A DNA stretch of 64,000 nt from Paenibacillaceae bacterium (GTDB lineage: Bacteria; Bacillota; Bacilli; Paenibacillales; CANHGK01): assembly GCA_947460235.1 (NCBI GenBank), contig CANHGK010000010.1, forward strand, positions 33,086-97,085, in the 5' to 3' direction. Shown one piece after another: positions 8,305 through 17,872 of the stretch (its first letter is position 1; every line of letters starts with the position of its first letter). The notes under the pieces are model-generated. The model saw only the letters and a program-made list of their open reading frames with translations. It did no database searches and was not told the DNA's origin. Position numbers and translations under genes: made by a program.

Positions 8305-9210
8305 ATGAAACAATTATTCAAAGTGATTTCAGTGGCATTGATCGTAGCACAAGTGGTTGGCGGAGCATCAATGGCAATGGCAGCGAGCTCGAATTCAGGT
8401 GTTGTGAAAGGTTCCAAAGTAGCAGATAAAAAAGCAGCATTGAAAGCGAAGCAAGATGCCATTAAAAAAGCGATCGCGGCGTACATAGCGGCATCGAAAA
8501 ACAATAAATCGAAAGTTGCACTTAGCAGTTTGAAGGCGCAACTTGCAAGCGTCGGCGTACGTGTTGTTGATACTCCTGCACCAGATTCATCGGCAACACC
8601 GGAACCAACTTCGACGCCAGATGCATCAGTTACACCGGAACCAACTTCGACTTCGACAACTGCACCATCGGAAACACCAGTACCAACAGCAACTGTGGCA
8701 CCATCAACAACACCAGCACCAACGGCAACTGTTGCACCAACGGCAACTGTTGCACCAACGGCAACTGTTGCACCTTCTGTGAAACCAGTTCCAACATCTT
8801 CACCATTCGTTCCTTGCATGGGTAAACCACATCATGAAGATGCAGATGATGATGGTGATGACGATCAAGATGGTGATGCGGAAAAACCGAAACCAAGTAT
8901 AGTTCCTGCGGCAAGCACTGCACCATCCCAACCGGTTTGTGAGAAAAAGCCACATGGTCAAGAGCCAAAAGATCAAAAAGATGGTAAACATTGCGACAAG
9001 CAACAACCGAAACACGAAAAGGGTCAACGTAATGAACACGAACAACAAAATGGACAACGTCCAGGCGATCTAACGCCTGAACAACCGCCGGTTCAACCAA
9101 CCGTTAAAACACAAGTGACGAAGGATCTTAAGATTGAAAAAACAGATCGCGAACAAGGTCCGCAAAAGCAAAAGGAACAACGTGGATCGACAGGTCGCCC
9201 TCGTCATTAA
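8305..9210 (+). CDS. Secreted low-complexity protein with Thr-Pro repeats and acidic/His-rich tract
   Basis: This 301-residue protein begins with a signal peptide ending near SMAMAASS (residue ~31), after a TGGGGGAA ribosome site. It has an Ala/Lys-rich helical region (about residues 35-85), a Ser/Thr/Pro segment including three copies of a six-residue ATVAPT unit, a HHEDADDDGDDDQDGDAEKP tract that could bind divalent metal, and a Lys/Gln/His-rich tail. There are only two Cys. No domain is recognised. The layout suggests a wall-associated or extracellular polymer-like protein. A terminator follows. Confidence 0.6.
   Translation: MKQLFKVISVALIVAQVVGGASMAMAASSNSGVVKGSKVADKKAALKAKQDAIKKAIAAYIAASKNNKSKVALSSLKAQLASVGVRVVDTPAPDSSATPEPTSTPDASVTPEPTSTSTTAPSETPVPTATVAPSTTPAPTATVAPTATVAPTATVAPSVKPVPTSSPFVPCMGKPHHEDADDDGDDDQDGDAEKPKPSIVPAASTAPSQPVCEKKPHGQEPKDQKDGKHCDKQQPKHEKGQRNEHEQQNGQRPGDLTPEQPPVQPTVKTQVTKDLKIEKTDREQGPQKQKEQRGSTGRPRH
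8720..8773 (+). repeat. Three perfect 18-bp coding repeats
   Basis: CAACGGCAACTGTTGCAC occurs three times head to tail with no mismatch, encoding ATVAPT. It is in frame in the secreted protein gene and is likely variable in copy number. Confidence 0.9.
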
Positions 9211-9229
9211 TTGAATAAATGATCGTAAC

Positions 9230-9263
9230 GAAGAGTCGGGTTATAGAAATCCGACTCTTTTTT
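9230..9263 (+). terminator. Rho-independent terminator
   Basis: AAGAGTCGG and CCGACTCTT form a perfect 9-bp stem with an 11-base loop, followed by a T-run. It ends the upstream secreted protein gene. Confidence 0.9.
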
Positions 9264-9282
9264 GATTTAAAAATAGATTCAA

Positions 9283-9311
9283 TCGACATTTGGACAGGCG
9301 ATTGGTATAAT
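9283..9311 (+). promoter_or_regulatory. Sigma-A type promoter of the HSP90-family operon
   Basis: TCGACA, 17 bp, then TATAAT, located 39 bp before the HSP90 start. No CIRCE element or CtsR heptad repeat is seen here. Confidence 0.65.
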
Positions 9312-9349
9312 TTTTGCAAACGTTTTTAATTTAAAGGGGCGTTACAACC

Positions 9350-11191
9350 ATGGAGAAACCGAACTCAGGAGAGTTTCGTTTTCAAGTTAATTTATCTGGA
9401 ATGATCACGTTATTGTCAGATCATTTATATAGTAGTCCGAGAGTGTTCGTGCGGGAGTTATTGCAAAATGGTGTGGACGCGATTCATGCTCGTGAAATGA
9501 TTCAATCTGATCATGCAGGACATGTGAATTTTGAATTGATTCAACCGGAAGATGGCAGTGTACCGACGTTAATGGTTGAGGATGACGGGATTGGATTAAC
9601 ACGCGCGGATATTCATCAGTTTTTGGCAATGATTGGACAAACGTCTAAACAAGGCGACGGTGTCGTGCAATCGGATGATTTTATTGGACGATTCGGAATC
9701 GGATTGTTGTCTTGTTTTGTTGTGAGCGAAGAGATCGTATTAATTACACGAGCAGTTAATGGAACGGAAACATTGGAATGGCGCGGGAAACCGGATGGGA
9801 CGTATACGATTCGTGCGCTTGAGATGAATTTGACGCCAGGAACGCGCGTGTATTTGCGTGCGAAAGAAGAGTGTGTAGAACATTTTGTGCCAGCTGCGAT
9901 TGAACATTCACTTCGGAATTATGGTGAGTGGTTGCCTTATTCCATTTGGTTTCGCACGGGTGAGAGTAACATCGCGATTCACCGTGAAAAACCGCTTTGG
10001 TTGTTTCAGCCGACGATGTCTGATATGTCGCTCAATCATACGGAAGTAATTCGCTGGGCAGAAGATTATTTCCACGATTCGTTTATCGATTACATTCCGC
10101 TATTTTCTGAAACGGGACATGTGAGCGGAGCGGCATTTATTTTGGCATCACCAGTTCCAGCGAGTATCCGTCAGACGCACCGTGTATATTTGAAGAAAAT
10201 GCTCGTGTCCGATCGGACAGAACATATATTGCCGGAATGGGCATTTTTCGTGAAATGTATTTTGAATACAAATGAACTTCAGCCAACGGCATCGCGCGAG
10301 CAATTTCATGATCACCCGATTTTGGATACGGCACGTGTTGAACTTGGCGAAAAGTTAAAACAATATATCCTTCGCGTAGCGAACACGGAGAAACAAAAAT
10401 GGGAGCAAATCGTAGGGATTCATCATTTGGCGATGAAGGCGCTTGCGGTTCAAGATGATGAGTTTTTTCGGGTCATGATTGATCAATTGCCTTTTTATAC
10501 GACGATGGGACAGAAATATATGGGGGATATTCGGACGGAACAAGATCCCATTTTGTATGCGGCGACGGATGCAGAATATCGTCAAATGGCAACTGTTGCA
10601 GGTGCGCAGGGGCTACTGTTGATTAACGCTGGTTATGTGTATGACCGCGAATTGCTGGAGCGGATGGACTGGGTTTATCCGAGTTTGACGGTTGAGCAGA
10701 TGGATCCGACGGAACTGAGTAAACGATTAAAAGAAATCGACAGTGAAGCGCAAGATCGCGCGGCAAGCTTTATACATCATGCGAATGAGGTGCTAGAGCC
10801 TTATCAGGTGCGAGCGATTATGAAAAAGTTCTCACCAGCAGATGTCCCGGTATTATATACGACCCATCGTGATGTCGGATTTTTGCGCCAAGCACAGATG
10901 AGTGCGGAGTCTTCGAATATTTTGTTTGCGGCATTAATTGAAGAATTGACCGCGCCGTTCAAAGAAGAGCGGGAAAGTCAAGTTTGTTTCAACTATGACA
11001 ATCGGCTGATCCAGCGTCTCCTAGATTGCACGAATGAACGGATTCGCGAACAGTCGATTCAGATGTTATATGTACAAGCTTTATTGTTAGGACATCATTC
11101 GCTTCGCGCGGCAGAGCGACGCTTGATGATGGATGGATTTATGACGTGGATGGATTGGGGTATGCGTATCGCTGACGAAGGTGGTATGTAA
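9350..11191 (+). CDS. HSP90-family ATPase
   Basis: This 613-residue cytoplasmic protein has an N-terminal GHKL ATPase domain like HtpG: VRELLQNGVDAI (catalytic Glu36, Asn40, Asp43), VEDDGIGL (Asp79) and GRFGIGLLSCF. The middle domain carries the family segments SGAAFILASP, VYLKKMLVSD and NTNELQPTASREQF (the catalytic-loop Arg). The C-terminal third is divergent from HtpG. It belongs to the branch annotated HSP90 family protein rather than canonical HtpG. The next gene, 36 bp on, encodes a helical-repeat protein, which suggests a dedicated co-chaperone. ATP-dependent chaperone action is inferred; clients are unknown. Confidence 0.85.
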   Translation: MEKPNSGEFRFQVNLSGMITLLSDHLYSSPRVFVRELLQNGVDAIHAREMIQSDHAGHVNFELIQPEDGSVPTLMVEDDGIGLTRADIHQFLAMIGQTSKQGDGVVQSDDFIGRFGIGLLSCFVVSEEIVLITRAVNGTETLEWRGKPDGTYTIRALEMNLTPGTRVYLRAKEECVEHFVPAAIEHSLRNYGEWLPYSIWFRTGESNIAIHREKPLWLFQPTMSDMSLNHTEVIRWAEDYFHDSFIDYIPLFSETGHVSGAAFILASPVPASIRQTHRVYLKKMLVSDRTEHILPEWAFFVKCILNTNELQPTASREQFHDHPILDTARVELGEKLKQYILRVANTEKQKWEQIVGIHHLAMKALAVQDDEFFRVMIDQLPFYTTMGQKYMGDIRTEQDPILYAATDAEYRQMATVAGAQGLLLINAGYVYDRELLERMDWVYPSLTVEQMDPTELSKRLKEIDSEAQDRAASFIHHANEVLEPYQVRAIMKKFSPADVPVLYTTHRDVGFLRQAQMSAESSNILFAALIEELTAPFKEERESQVCFNYDNRLIQRLLDCTNERIREQSIQMLYVQALLLGHHSLRAAERRLMMDGFMTWMDWGMRIADEGGM

Positions 11192-11227
11192 AGCATATGA
11201 AATTAAGTTTAAAAGGTGGTGGGCGTG

Positions 11228-12322
11228 ATGCGGAAGTCTTTATCCGAATTGATGAACGAGCTTGACGGATTGCCGGACAGCTACGAAAAATTAAATGTAT
11301 TAGAAATGGCGATTGAGCTCGCAGATGAGGAAAAGCAAATCGATAACGCCTACTATTTGCGACAAGAATACGTCTACTTAGCGCATGTGTTTGGTTATGC
11401 ACAGAAGGCTTTGGTCGCATTTTTGTGGTGTTTAGAGCAATATGACAAACAACCAGAGCGTTTTGATGAACATGAACTACTTTGGCAATATAAATGGATG
11501 ATGGGCGCGCTGGGGGGGTTCCCGCAATTGTCCCGAGAAAAATTGATGACGCTAGCAAGCGATATGCAGCGCCGATTTGAACGTTCGGGATGGTCACTTG
11601 GCCCAGTACAAGATGCGATGAGTGCATTGATGTATTTTCTTGGAGATTGGGATGCATCGCTAGATTACAAGGAAAAGTCGATGGTTGCTGAAGTGGACGG
11701 GCTATCGGATTGTCCTGCATGTCGCCAACAATTGCGCGTACAGTTTAACTATGACAAAGAAGATTACGAGCGTGTGGTGAAGGAATCGAAGATGATTCTG
11801 CAAGGTTCGCTCCGCTGTCGAACGGTTCCGCGCAGAACGTATCAAGTGCTAATGGATGTTGAATTTAAACGCGGTAACTTAGAAGAAGCGATGTCTTACT
11901 TGAAACGACTACAAGCGTGTATTCCATACGATGCCCAGCATTATATCGCATGGCTTGATTCCGTTACATTATTGTCGTTTTTGGATAATATGCAGGCGGT
12001 ATCTTTGTATACCAAGCATTTTGCCATGGTACTAGATCAGGAGCAGCCGTTCGATCAGATGCAGGCATTCACTGTAGGTGCGATGGTGCTGCGTCAGTGG
12101 GAGAAAAATAATCCGGATGAAAAGCATTTAATCCTCGGATTTCCAGCGAAATTCCCACGGTTCACAAAAGGTGGTTTGTACGATGTGGTTTCGCTAAGAC
12201 TTTGGTTTGAAACGCAAGCAAAGTCGATCGCTTCGCAGTTTGATAAACGTAATGCCAATTCATTTTTCAGTGGCCGGGTTCAACGCAAATTGACACTTGC
12301 CGACACATGGGTAAGTGGCTAA
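11228..12322 (+). CDS. Helical-repeat (TPR-like) protein paired with HSP90
   Basis: This 364-residue protein has no signal peptide or membrane segment. The sequence is almost wholly helical, with paired amphipathic helices reminiscent of tetratricopeptide repeats (for example YEKLNVLEMAIELADEEKQ and YQVLMDVEFKRGNLEEAMSY). A CPAC motif lies near residue 162. The start at 11228 is preferred because AAGGTGG lies 8-9 bp upstream. TPR proteins commonly dock on HSP90 C-termini, and the 36-bp spacing points to one transcript, so I infer a partner or adaptor of the HSP90-family protein. The exact repeat count needs a profile search. Confidence 0.7.
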   Translation: MRKSLSELMNELDGLPDSYEKLNVLEMAIELADEEKQIDNAYYLRQEYVYLAHVFGYAQKALVAFLWCLEQYDKQPERFDEHELLWQYKWMMGALGGFPQLSREKLMTLASDMQRRFERSGWSLGPVQDAMSALMYFLGDWDASLDYKEKSMVAEVDGLSDCPACRQQLRVQFNYDKEDYERVVKESKMILQGSLRCRTVPRRTYQVLMDVEFKRGNLEEAMSYLKRLQACIPYDAQHYIAWLDSVTLLSFLDNMQAVSLYTKHFAMVLDQEQPFDQMQAFTVGAMVLRQWEKNNPDEKHLILGFPAKFPRFTKGGLYDVVSLRLWFETQAKSIASQFDKRNANSFFSGRVQRKLTLADTWVSG

Positions 12323-12597
12323 CGATTGTGAAAGATAAAGATGGTATCCCAATAGAAGTGCAAATTACATTTATTTAATAGTAAGGATTTTGAATCATCC
12401 ACCTGATTATTTGTCGTTAGATCATGCAATGATTATCGAAGGATTGCCCGCGAATACTTCATTCTCATTACCAAGTCCTGTAACGCCGGAACCGACGATT
12501 CAGAGTGCAACTGAATGATTAAAAGACGAGAATTTTGTTACACGTATTACGTTGGTGCAAATCATGAAGAACGATCATTACAACAAAAATAGTTGGC
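12323..12597 (+). other. Intergenic stretch with a probable gene-tail remnant
   Basis: No intact gene is seen. A frame from about 12381 to the TGA near 12518 reads RILNHPPDYLSLDHAMIIEG, then LPANTSFSLPSPVTPEPTIQ, ending in a Pro/Thr-rich tail like those of the secreted proteins nearby, but there is no start. Just before it, a short in-frame segment KDKDGIPIEVQITFI ends in TAA. These look like scraps of one deleted secreted-protein gene. Confidence 0.35.
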
Positions 12598-12599
12598 AA

Positions 12600-12632
12600 A
12601 AAAATCTCCGATTTCCAGGAGATTTTTTTTAT
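12600..12632 (+). terminator. Rho-independent terminator
   Basis: AAAATCTCC and GGAGATTTT pair around an 8-base loop and run into eight T residues. Confidence 0.85.
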
Positions 12633-12730
12633 TTTTCACAATCACACAATTTCCCACAATCTTACCATCATCGTCCTAAAATTTATTGTCAGCATAGAAG
12701 ATAGTAAATGTTATTTGTGGAGGTATCATC

Positions 12731-13495
12731 TTGCAGAAAATAGAACAAATCTGGTCAAAAAACAGACTGTTAATACTTGTTGCAACTTCTGTATTTTTAC
12801 TAGGATCAAGTGAATGTATTGCAACTGGGACGGGAATCAGCACTGCTAAATTATTATCCGGAAAAGTGGGGAACACATCGTTGGCTGTTGTGAAAAAAGC
12901 TACGGCAACGCCTAAGCCTACACCTACGCCAATACCGAAACGGAAAGCTACACCAACACCGAAGAAAAAAGCTACACCAACACCGAAGAAAAAAGCTACA
13001 CCAACACCGAAGAAAAAAGCGACACCGACACCAGCGCCAAAACGCACCCCGGCAGCAAAGACCCAGGGGAATTTATCGTATCAACCACAATTTCAACAAA
13101 ATCAAAATGCCGCTTCGGGTAATCGGCAAAATCGAAATTTTCAAATGCCTGCAGGCGAAGCAATTACTGTAACGGGGACGATAAGTCAACCGGATAATGG
13201 TGGAAATTCGAGGTTTGCGATGTATTTATTGAAAGATGGAACGCACACGTATATTTTGAGAAGTAGAGACATTGATTTAACTTCGTATCTTGGTCAAAAA
13301 GTGAAAGTAGTTGGAACGAAACGGACCACTCGACCTAGAAATAGTCCGAATCCTAACTTCAATGCTGATGCAAATGGAAATCGTGCCGGAAACGGCAATT
13401 GGAACGGAAGCGGCGACACGTCAAATCGCCCCCGTGTTTCCATGCCTGCCAATGATGGAATGATTAGCGTTGATACCGTCACCTCTGCGCATTAA
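12731..13495 (+). CDS. Secreted Lys/Pro-repeat protein with a C-terminal OB-like domain
   Basis: This 254-residue protein starts with TTG at 12731; GGAGGT lies 6 bp upstream and the signal-like hydrophobic segment (LLILVATSVFLLGS) begins right after, so the TTG is convincing. Residues ~55-105 are Lys/Pro/Thr repeats (ATPTPKKK units), strongly basic and suited to contact with anionic wall polymers. After a Gln/Asn-rich linker, residues ~140-200 (ITVTGTISQPDNGG through SYLGQKVKVVGTKR) look like a small OB-fold-type beta domain. The tail is Asn/Gly-rich. The 3' end overlaps the DUF429 gene by 4 bp, tail to tail. Confidence 0.6.
   Translation: MQKIEQIWSKNRLLILVATSVFLLGSSECIATGTGISTAKLLSGKVGNTSLAVVKKATATPKPTPTPIPKRKATPTPKKKATPTPKKKATPTPKKKATPTPAPKRTPAAKTQGNLSYQPQFQQNQNAASGNRQNRNFQMPAGEAITVTGTISQPDNGGNSRFAMYLLKDGTHTYILRSRDIDLTSYLGQKVKVVGTKRTTRPRNSPNPNFNADANGNRAGNGNWNGSGDTSNRPRVSMPANDGMISVDTVTSAH
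12947..13018 (+). repeat. Three tandem 24-bp coding repeats (Lys-Pro linker)
   Basis: Three identical 24-bp units, each starting GCTACACCAACACCG and ending in an A-rich lysine stretch, encode the eight-residue ATPTPKKK unit. Confidence 0.9.
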
Positions 13496-14190
13496 ATGAC
13501 GACATCATATAGGTGACCTTGCGTTCGATCTGCCGGGTAACACCACATAGATCTACCATTTATCCAGTGCCACGCGGCTAATGCGGCTCCGCAGGCGTCC
13601 AATCGATGAGATATATTTTGAAACCAATCATAAGGAACATCATGTAGTCCGATGTTTGTTAATGAACTGCGAAGTTTTTCATAAGCGAGTTCATCTTTTT
13701 TGTAGTCTAGAACGTTTGGACGAACATCGAAATATTGTCGTAAAATCAGTGCTGCTCCAGGATGCACTTCGCAAAGTCGAATTGGAAGTTGTCGTTGATC
13801 GATGTACATTTGGATCATTCTTGAGAGATGGATACCGCGCAACGTTAAATACACCATACGTTGAAATGTCGGTGCCATAATAGAACCGGATTTCATGCCT
13901 TGTTCTGTTATGAACTGACGTAAATATTTATCTGCGGGACGATCTCCGCCTTTCTGATTATAGGAGAGCGGTGCATCAATTCCGATGACGATCGGCTCCG
14001 ACCCATCATGTTTCTGGCAACAATCTTCAATAATAGATAGCAATTTTACATCAGTTAGCTCTTCCTGATAAATGGTTTCTCCCGGAAACCCATCGATCCA
14101 TTCTAATCCGAATGTGGTCTCGCGAAAAATTGCAACAGCAGTATCGCGTACGTTAACCGGTCCTGATAAATCAATTCCAATGACAAGCAC
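13492..14190 (-). CDS. DUF429 domain protein (RNase H-like fold)
   Basis: This 232-residue cytoplasmic protein is set to start at GTG 14190 (LVIGIDLSGP), because AAGGTG lies upstream and the conserved N-terminal beta strand begins there. The GIDLSGP strand, IGIDAPLSY and the late motif DACGAALAAWHW are characteristic of DUF429, which resembles RNase H/RuvC-like folds with Asp residues placed like metal ligands. Members' function is unknown; a predicted nuclease is the common guess. It is divergent from the exporter operon by 44 bp and converges on the Lys/Pro-repeat gene. Confidence 0.75.
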   Translation of the reverse strand: MLVIGIDLSGPVNVRDTAVAIFRETTFGLEWIDGFPGETIYQEELTDVKLLSIIEDCCQKHDGSEPIVIGIDAPLSYNQKGGDRPADKYLRQFITEQGMKSGSIMAPTFQRMVYLTLRGIHLSRMIQMYIDQRQLPIRLCEVHPGAALILRQYFDVRPNVLDYKKDELAYEKLRSSLTNIGLHDVPYDWFQNISHRLDACGAALAAWHWINGRSMWCYPADRTQGHLYDVVI

Positions 14191-14234
14191 GATGAACACC
14201 TTCTTTATCAAAATAACATTAGGGAGGCCAGAAC

Positions 14235-15995
14235 ATGAGAAAGCGTAAGTTTGGCAAACGAATTTGGTTAGGGATCTTGTTACTTTTGATTGTAGGTGCA
14301 GGAGTCTATCAATGGCAAGTTGGTTTTGGAACAAAGACAGTTCAAACCATTCGTATGACACAAGTAAGAACTGGTAATATTTCCGTAGAAATTTCGGGGT
14401 CTGCGCCAGTAAAACCGATTAATCGTCAAGATATTACGTCCGTTGCTGCAGGAACGATTAATTCAATTGCAATAAAAGAAGGCGATCTCGTTACGAAAGG
14501 CCAAACGCTGATAACATTCGACCGTGCTGCAGCAGAAACATCATTGCTACAAGCACAAACGAACGCAGATCAAGCGGTAAAACAAGTGGAAGATTTGAAA
14601 AAGTCCATTCAAAACCTGAATGTTACAGCGCCTTTTGGCGGGGTAATCAAACAATTGACGCTTGCTTCTGGAGATAATCTTCAAAAAAACGGTGTGTTAC
14701 TGACGATTGTTGATGATTCCAAAATGAAATTAACCGTACCATTCAGTTCGGCTGCGGTAAAAACATTTAAATTAGGGAAATCAGTTGATGTCATTTTATC
14801 ATCCATGATGGAGACAATTCCTGGGAAAATAGTCGCAATTGCATCCAATGGATATCCTACGGAGCTTGGTGGTGAAGTTGTAGACGTTGATCTTCTTATT
14901 AACAATCCTGGCGCATTGACGGAAGGAATGAAAGCAAGTGCTTCCGTCGAAACGACATCAGGAACGGTAACGAGCGCTTCAGAAGCTACTTTGCAATTTC
15001 TAAACAAACAAATGTTACGCACGGACCAAGGTGGTACCGTTTTGTCCATTGCAGTGCGAAACAATCAACGCGTCCAAAAAGGGCAGTCGCTTTTGGTGAT
15101 CGATAATCCTGATTTGAATACGCAATTGAATCAATTTGCATTCAAACAATCGGATAGCGCTCGTCAACGAGATAATGCACAAAAACAATTGGATAATTTG
15201 ACGGTGACAGCACCTTTTGATGGGGTTATTACGAATCTTACAGTGTATCAAGGGGATGAAATTCGTTCGGGGCAAGCGTTATTGACAATTTTTGATCCAA
15301 ATCAATTACAAATGCAAATCTCAATGGATGAGTTGGATATCGTAAAAATTCAAACAGGCCAACCAGTTGATATTTCTTTAGATGCGTTAACCGAAACCGT
15401 ACGGAATCCTCTTCAAGGTGAAGTCATCAAAATTGCAATGGAAGGTACGTCTACGAATGGTGTAACTACGTATCCTGTAGATATTGCAATCGAACCTTAC
15501 GAAGGACTCAAACCAGGGATGAACGCCAATGCGAATATTATTTTGGAAGAAAAACAAGGGATTCTAATGTTGCCACTTGAAGCAGTTACGAAGTCGAGAC
15601 GGAACGCGTACGTCGTCGTACAGGGTGACGGTTCAGCAACGCCGGTTCCTGCTGCAACGAGTGGAAATGGTCAGTTTACACGAGATCCGTTAACGCTTCT
15701 GCAAGCTCAAAATCCTGATTACTATAAAAATGCAGTCGTTAAATCGATCCAAACGGGAATAAGCAACTCTGGATATATCGAAATCACAGAAGGGTTGAAG
15801 CAAGGTGACGTTGTCTTGCTACCACCACTAGCAACCGCGAACCAAGTGACACAACAACGTGGCGCTACCGGAATTGGTGGCTTAGGTGGCGGCGGCTTTG
15901 GCGGCAGCGGCGGTGGTGGCTTTGGCGGCAGTGGTGGCGGTTTTGGCGGTGGTGGTAATCGATCTGGAGGCGGCAATCGAGGTGGAGGCCAATGA
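14235..15995 (+). CDS. MacA/HlyD-type export adaptor with duplicated core
   Basis: This 586-residue protein has one N-terminal membrane helix (about residues 10-27) and otherwise sits outside the membrane. It contains two successive lipoyl/barrel-sandwich plus beta-barrel modules: the hairpin half-motif [19 protein letters not shown] near residue 130 recurs as [19 protein letters not shown] near residue 325, each followed by a beta-barrel ([16 protein letters not shown]). Ordinary MacA proteins have one such unit in about 370 residues. The last ~40 residues are almost pure Gly/Phe/Ser. The stop overlaps the ATPase start (ATGA), so the subunits are translationally coupled. It is the likely adaptor of the following ABC transporter. 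Confidence 0.85.
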   Translation: MRKRKFGKRIWLGILLLLIVGAGVYQWQVGFGTKTVQTIRMTQVRTGNISVEISGSAPVKPINRQDITSVAAGTINSIAIKEGDLVTKGQTLITFDRAAAETSLLQAQTNADQAVKQVEDLKKSIQNLNVTAPFGGVIKQLTLASGDNLQKNGVLLTIVDDSKMKLTVPFSSAAVKTFKLGKSVDVILSSMMETIPGKIVAIASNGYPTELGGEVVDVDLLINNPGALTEGMKASASVETTSGTVTSASEATLQFLNKQMLRTDQGGTVLSIAVRNNQRVQKGQSLLVIDNPDLNTQLNQFAFKQSDSARQRDNAQKQLDNLTVTAPFDGVITNLTVYQGDEIRSGQALLTIFDPNQLQMQISMDELDIVKIQTGQPVDISLDALTETVRNPLQGEVIKIAMEGTSTNGVTTYPVDIAIEPYEGLKPGMNANANIILEEKQGILMLPLEAVTKSRRNAYVVVQGDGSATPVPAATSGNGQFTRDPLTLLQAQNPDYYKNAVVKSIQTGISNSGYIEITEGLKQGDVVLLPPLATANQVTQQRGATGIGGLGGGGFGGSGGGGFGGSGGGFGGGGNRSGGGNRGGGQ

Positions 15996-16669
15996 TTCGA
16001 ATCGAACAATTGACCAAATCGTATCAGATGGGCGGGGAGTCATTGCAAGTTTTGAAAGGGATTGATCTAGTCATCCATAAAAATGAATTTGCGGCAATTG
16101 TCGGTCCATCTGGTTCGGGAAAATCAACGTTGATGAATATGCTAGGTTGTCTGGATGTTCCATCGGGTGGGAAATATGAACTCGACGGTCAGGAAGTTAG
16201 CGGGATGGATGATGATGAACTGGCAGAAATTCGCAATTTCAAAATTGGCTTCATTTTTCAGGGGTTTAATTTATTGCATAAATTAACGGCACTTGAGAAT
16301 GTCGAACTTCCGCTAATTTATCAAGGGTTATCGACGGAAGAACGCAGAGAACGTGCCATTCAATCCCTTGAAATGGTGGGGTTGGGTGACCGCACAGATC
16401 ATAAGCCATTTGAACTATCAGGAGGACAGCAACAACGGGTGGCCATTGCAAGAGCGTTGGTCACGAAGCCTCCAATCATTCTAGCGGATGAGCCTACAGG
16501 GAATCTAGACTCCAAATCTGGAGCGGAAATTATTCGTATTTTGCATGATTTACATGCGAAAGGGAACACAATCATTTTGATTACCCATGACCCGAATGTT
16601 GCGCAACAAGCAAAACGAATGATTCGTATTTCAGATGGCTTGATTGTTGAAGATGTGGAGGTGGGCTGA
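15992..16669 (+). CDS. MacB/LolD-type ABC transporter ATPase
   Basis: This 225-residue cytoplasmic ATPase has Walker [10 protein letters not shown], the Q-loop [10 protein letters not shown], signature LSGGQQQR, Walker [13 protein letters not shown] and H-loop ITHD. The GNLD extension is typical of the MacB/LolD/FtsE branch, which drives mechanotransmission rather than classical transport. It is coupled by short overlaps to the adaptor upstream and the permease downstream. It should power export or surface display of a peptide, lipoprotein or small molecule. Confidence 0.93.
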   Translation: MIRIEQLTKSYQMGGESLQVLKGIDLVIHKNEFAAIVGPSGSGKSTLMNMLGCLDVPSGGKYELDGQEVSGMDDDELAEIRNFKIGFIFQGFNLLHKLTALENVELPLIYQGLSTEERRERAIQSLEMVGLGDRTDHKPFELSGGQQQRVAIARALVTKPPIILADEPTGNLDSKSGAEIIRILHDLHAKGNTIILITHDPNVAQQAKRMIRISDGLIVEDVEVG

Positions 16670-17847
16670 TGGGGATCATTCAGGCTTACAAATTAGCGAT
16701 TGCAAGTATTTTATCCGCAAAAGTTCGATCGTTTCTCACGATGCTTGGCGTTATTGTAGGCGTAGGATCAGTGATCGTGGCTGTCGGATTCGCTCAGGGT
16801 AGCACGAAGTCGATTTCAGATCAGATTAAAGGGCTTGGTAGCAATTTGATTCAAATTACAATTAATACTCGCGGGGGTAACCGGGGCGTAACACTAGACC
16901 AGTTACTTGATTTTTCGGATCAGCATGCGGATTCAATTGCAGCACTTGCGCCCACGATGAGTGCAAGTGTGACCGCGAAATATGGTACGAAAACACATGA
17001 TACGACGATTAACGGAACATCGCAGGAATATTCGCTGATTCGAAATTTAAAAGTGCAAGAGGGTAGATTTATTCAATCGATTGATGTTGATTTGAGACAA
17101 AAAGTGGCGGTTGTCGGAACAGCAATTGTGAATGACATTTTTATTGATCAAGATCCAATTGGTGAAAAGATCATTTTGAATGGTCAAGTATTTACTGTCA
17201 TTGGGGTGTTGGAACAAAAAGCAAACGGTCAAGACTCATCCGATGATGATCAAATCGTCATACCGATTTCTGTTGCACAACGTTTATCTAACCAATCCGT
17301 CATCCGAAATTTTTCGATTCAAGCGGTGGATGCAGCGCAAGTGGATGCCGTAATGACGCAATTGAACACCTTTTTATATGGCATCTATCAAAGTTCTTCC
17401 GCATTCCGTGTATTTAATCAGGCTCAAATTTTATCGACATTGGATACCGTGACAGGGACGTTAACCGTAATTCTGAGTGGGATCGCGATGATATCACTTG
17501 TCGTTGGCGGTATTGGTATTATGAACATTATGTTAGTATCCGTAACGGAACGGACAAAAGAGATCGGGATCCGTAAAGCAATTGGTGCGAAAAAACGCGA
17601 TATTTTGATGCAATTTTTAATTGAAGCTATGGTCGTTACTGGTATTGGTGGTTTATTAGGGATTGGAATAGGTCTTGGGGTGATCAAGTTTGTAATTGGC
17701 GGACTTGGTATCGTACCTGAAGTGTATTCGATTACTTGGATTTTACTTTCTTTTGGGATATCCATTGCTGTTGGAATTATTTTTGGGTTATTCCCTGCCT
17801 ATCGTGCGGCGAATTTAAGCCCAGTAGAAGCATTGCGTTTCGAATAA
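16669..17847 (+). CDS. MacB/FtsX-family ABC permease
   Basis: This 392-residue permease has four predicted transmembrane segments: one near residue 20-40, then a large extracytoplasmic domain (about residues 45-255), then three after residue 265. The C-terminal block GGIGIMNIMLVSVTERTKEI, followed by GIRKAIGAKKRDI, and the closing RAANLSPVEALRFE are hallmark FtsX/MacB sequences. The gene overlaps the ATPase gene by one base. It forms the membrane part of the tripartite exporter encoded at 14.2-17.8 kb. Confidence 0.92.
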   Translation: MGIIQAYKLAIASILSAKVRSFLTMLGVIVGVGSVIVAVGFAQGSTKSISDQIKGLGSNLIQITINTRGGNRGVTLDQLLDFSDQHADSIAALAPTMSASVTAKYGTKTHDTTINGTSQEYSLIRNLKVQEGRFIQSIDVDLRQKVAVVGTAIVNDIFIDQDPIGEKIILNGQVFTVIGVLEQKANGQDSSDDDQIVIPISVAQRLSNQSVIRNFSIQAVDAAQVDAVMTQLNTFLYGIYQSSSAFRVFNQAQILSTLDTVTGTLTVILSGIAMISLVVGGIGIMNIMLVSVTERTKEIGIRKAIGAKKRDILMQFLIEAMVVTGIGGLLGIGIGLGVIKFVIGGLGIVPEVYSITWILLSFGISIAVGIIFGLFPAYRAANLSPVEALRFE

Positions 17848-17872
17848 GAGCGAAATACAAAGGAGGATCGTT

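Noticed and set aside
8630..9100. Minus-strand open frames over the secreted protein at 8.3-9.2 kb
   Set aside because: They are reverse shadows of Thr/Pro and Asp/His-rich codons; the + frame has signal peptide, ribosome site and terminator.
12947..13018. Short regular repeats considered as CRISPR
   Set aside because: Units are contiguous with no spacers, are in coding frame, and there is no cas gene.
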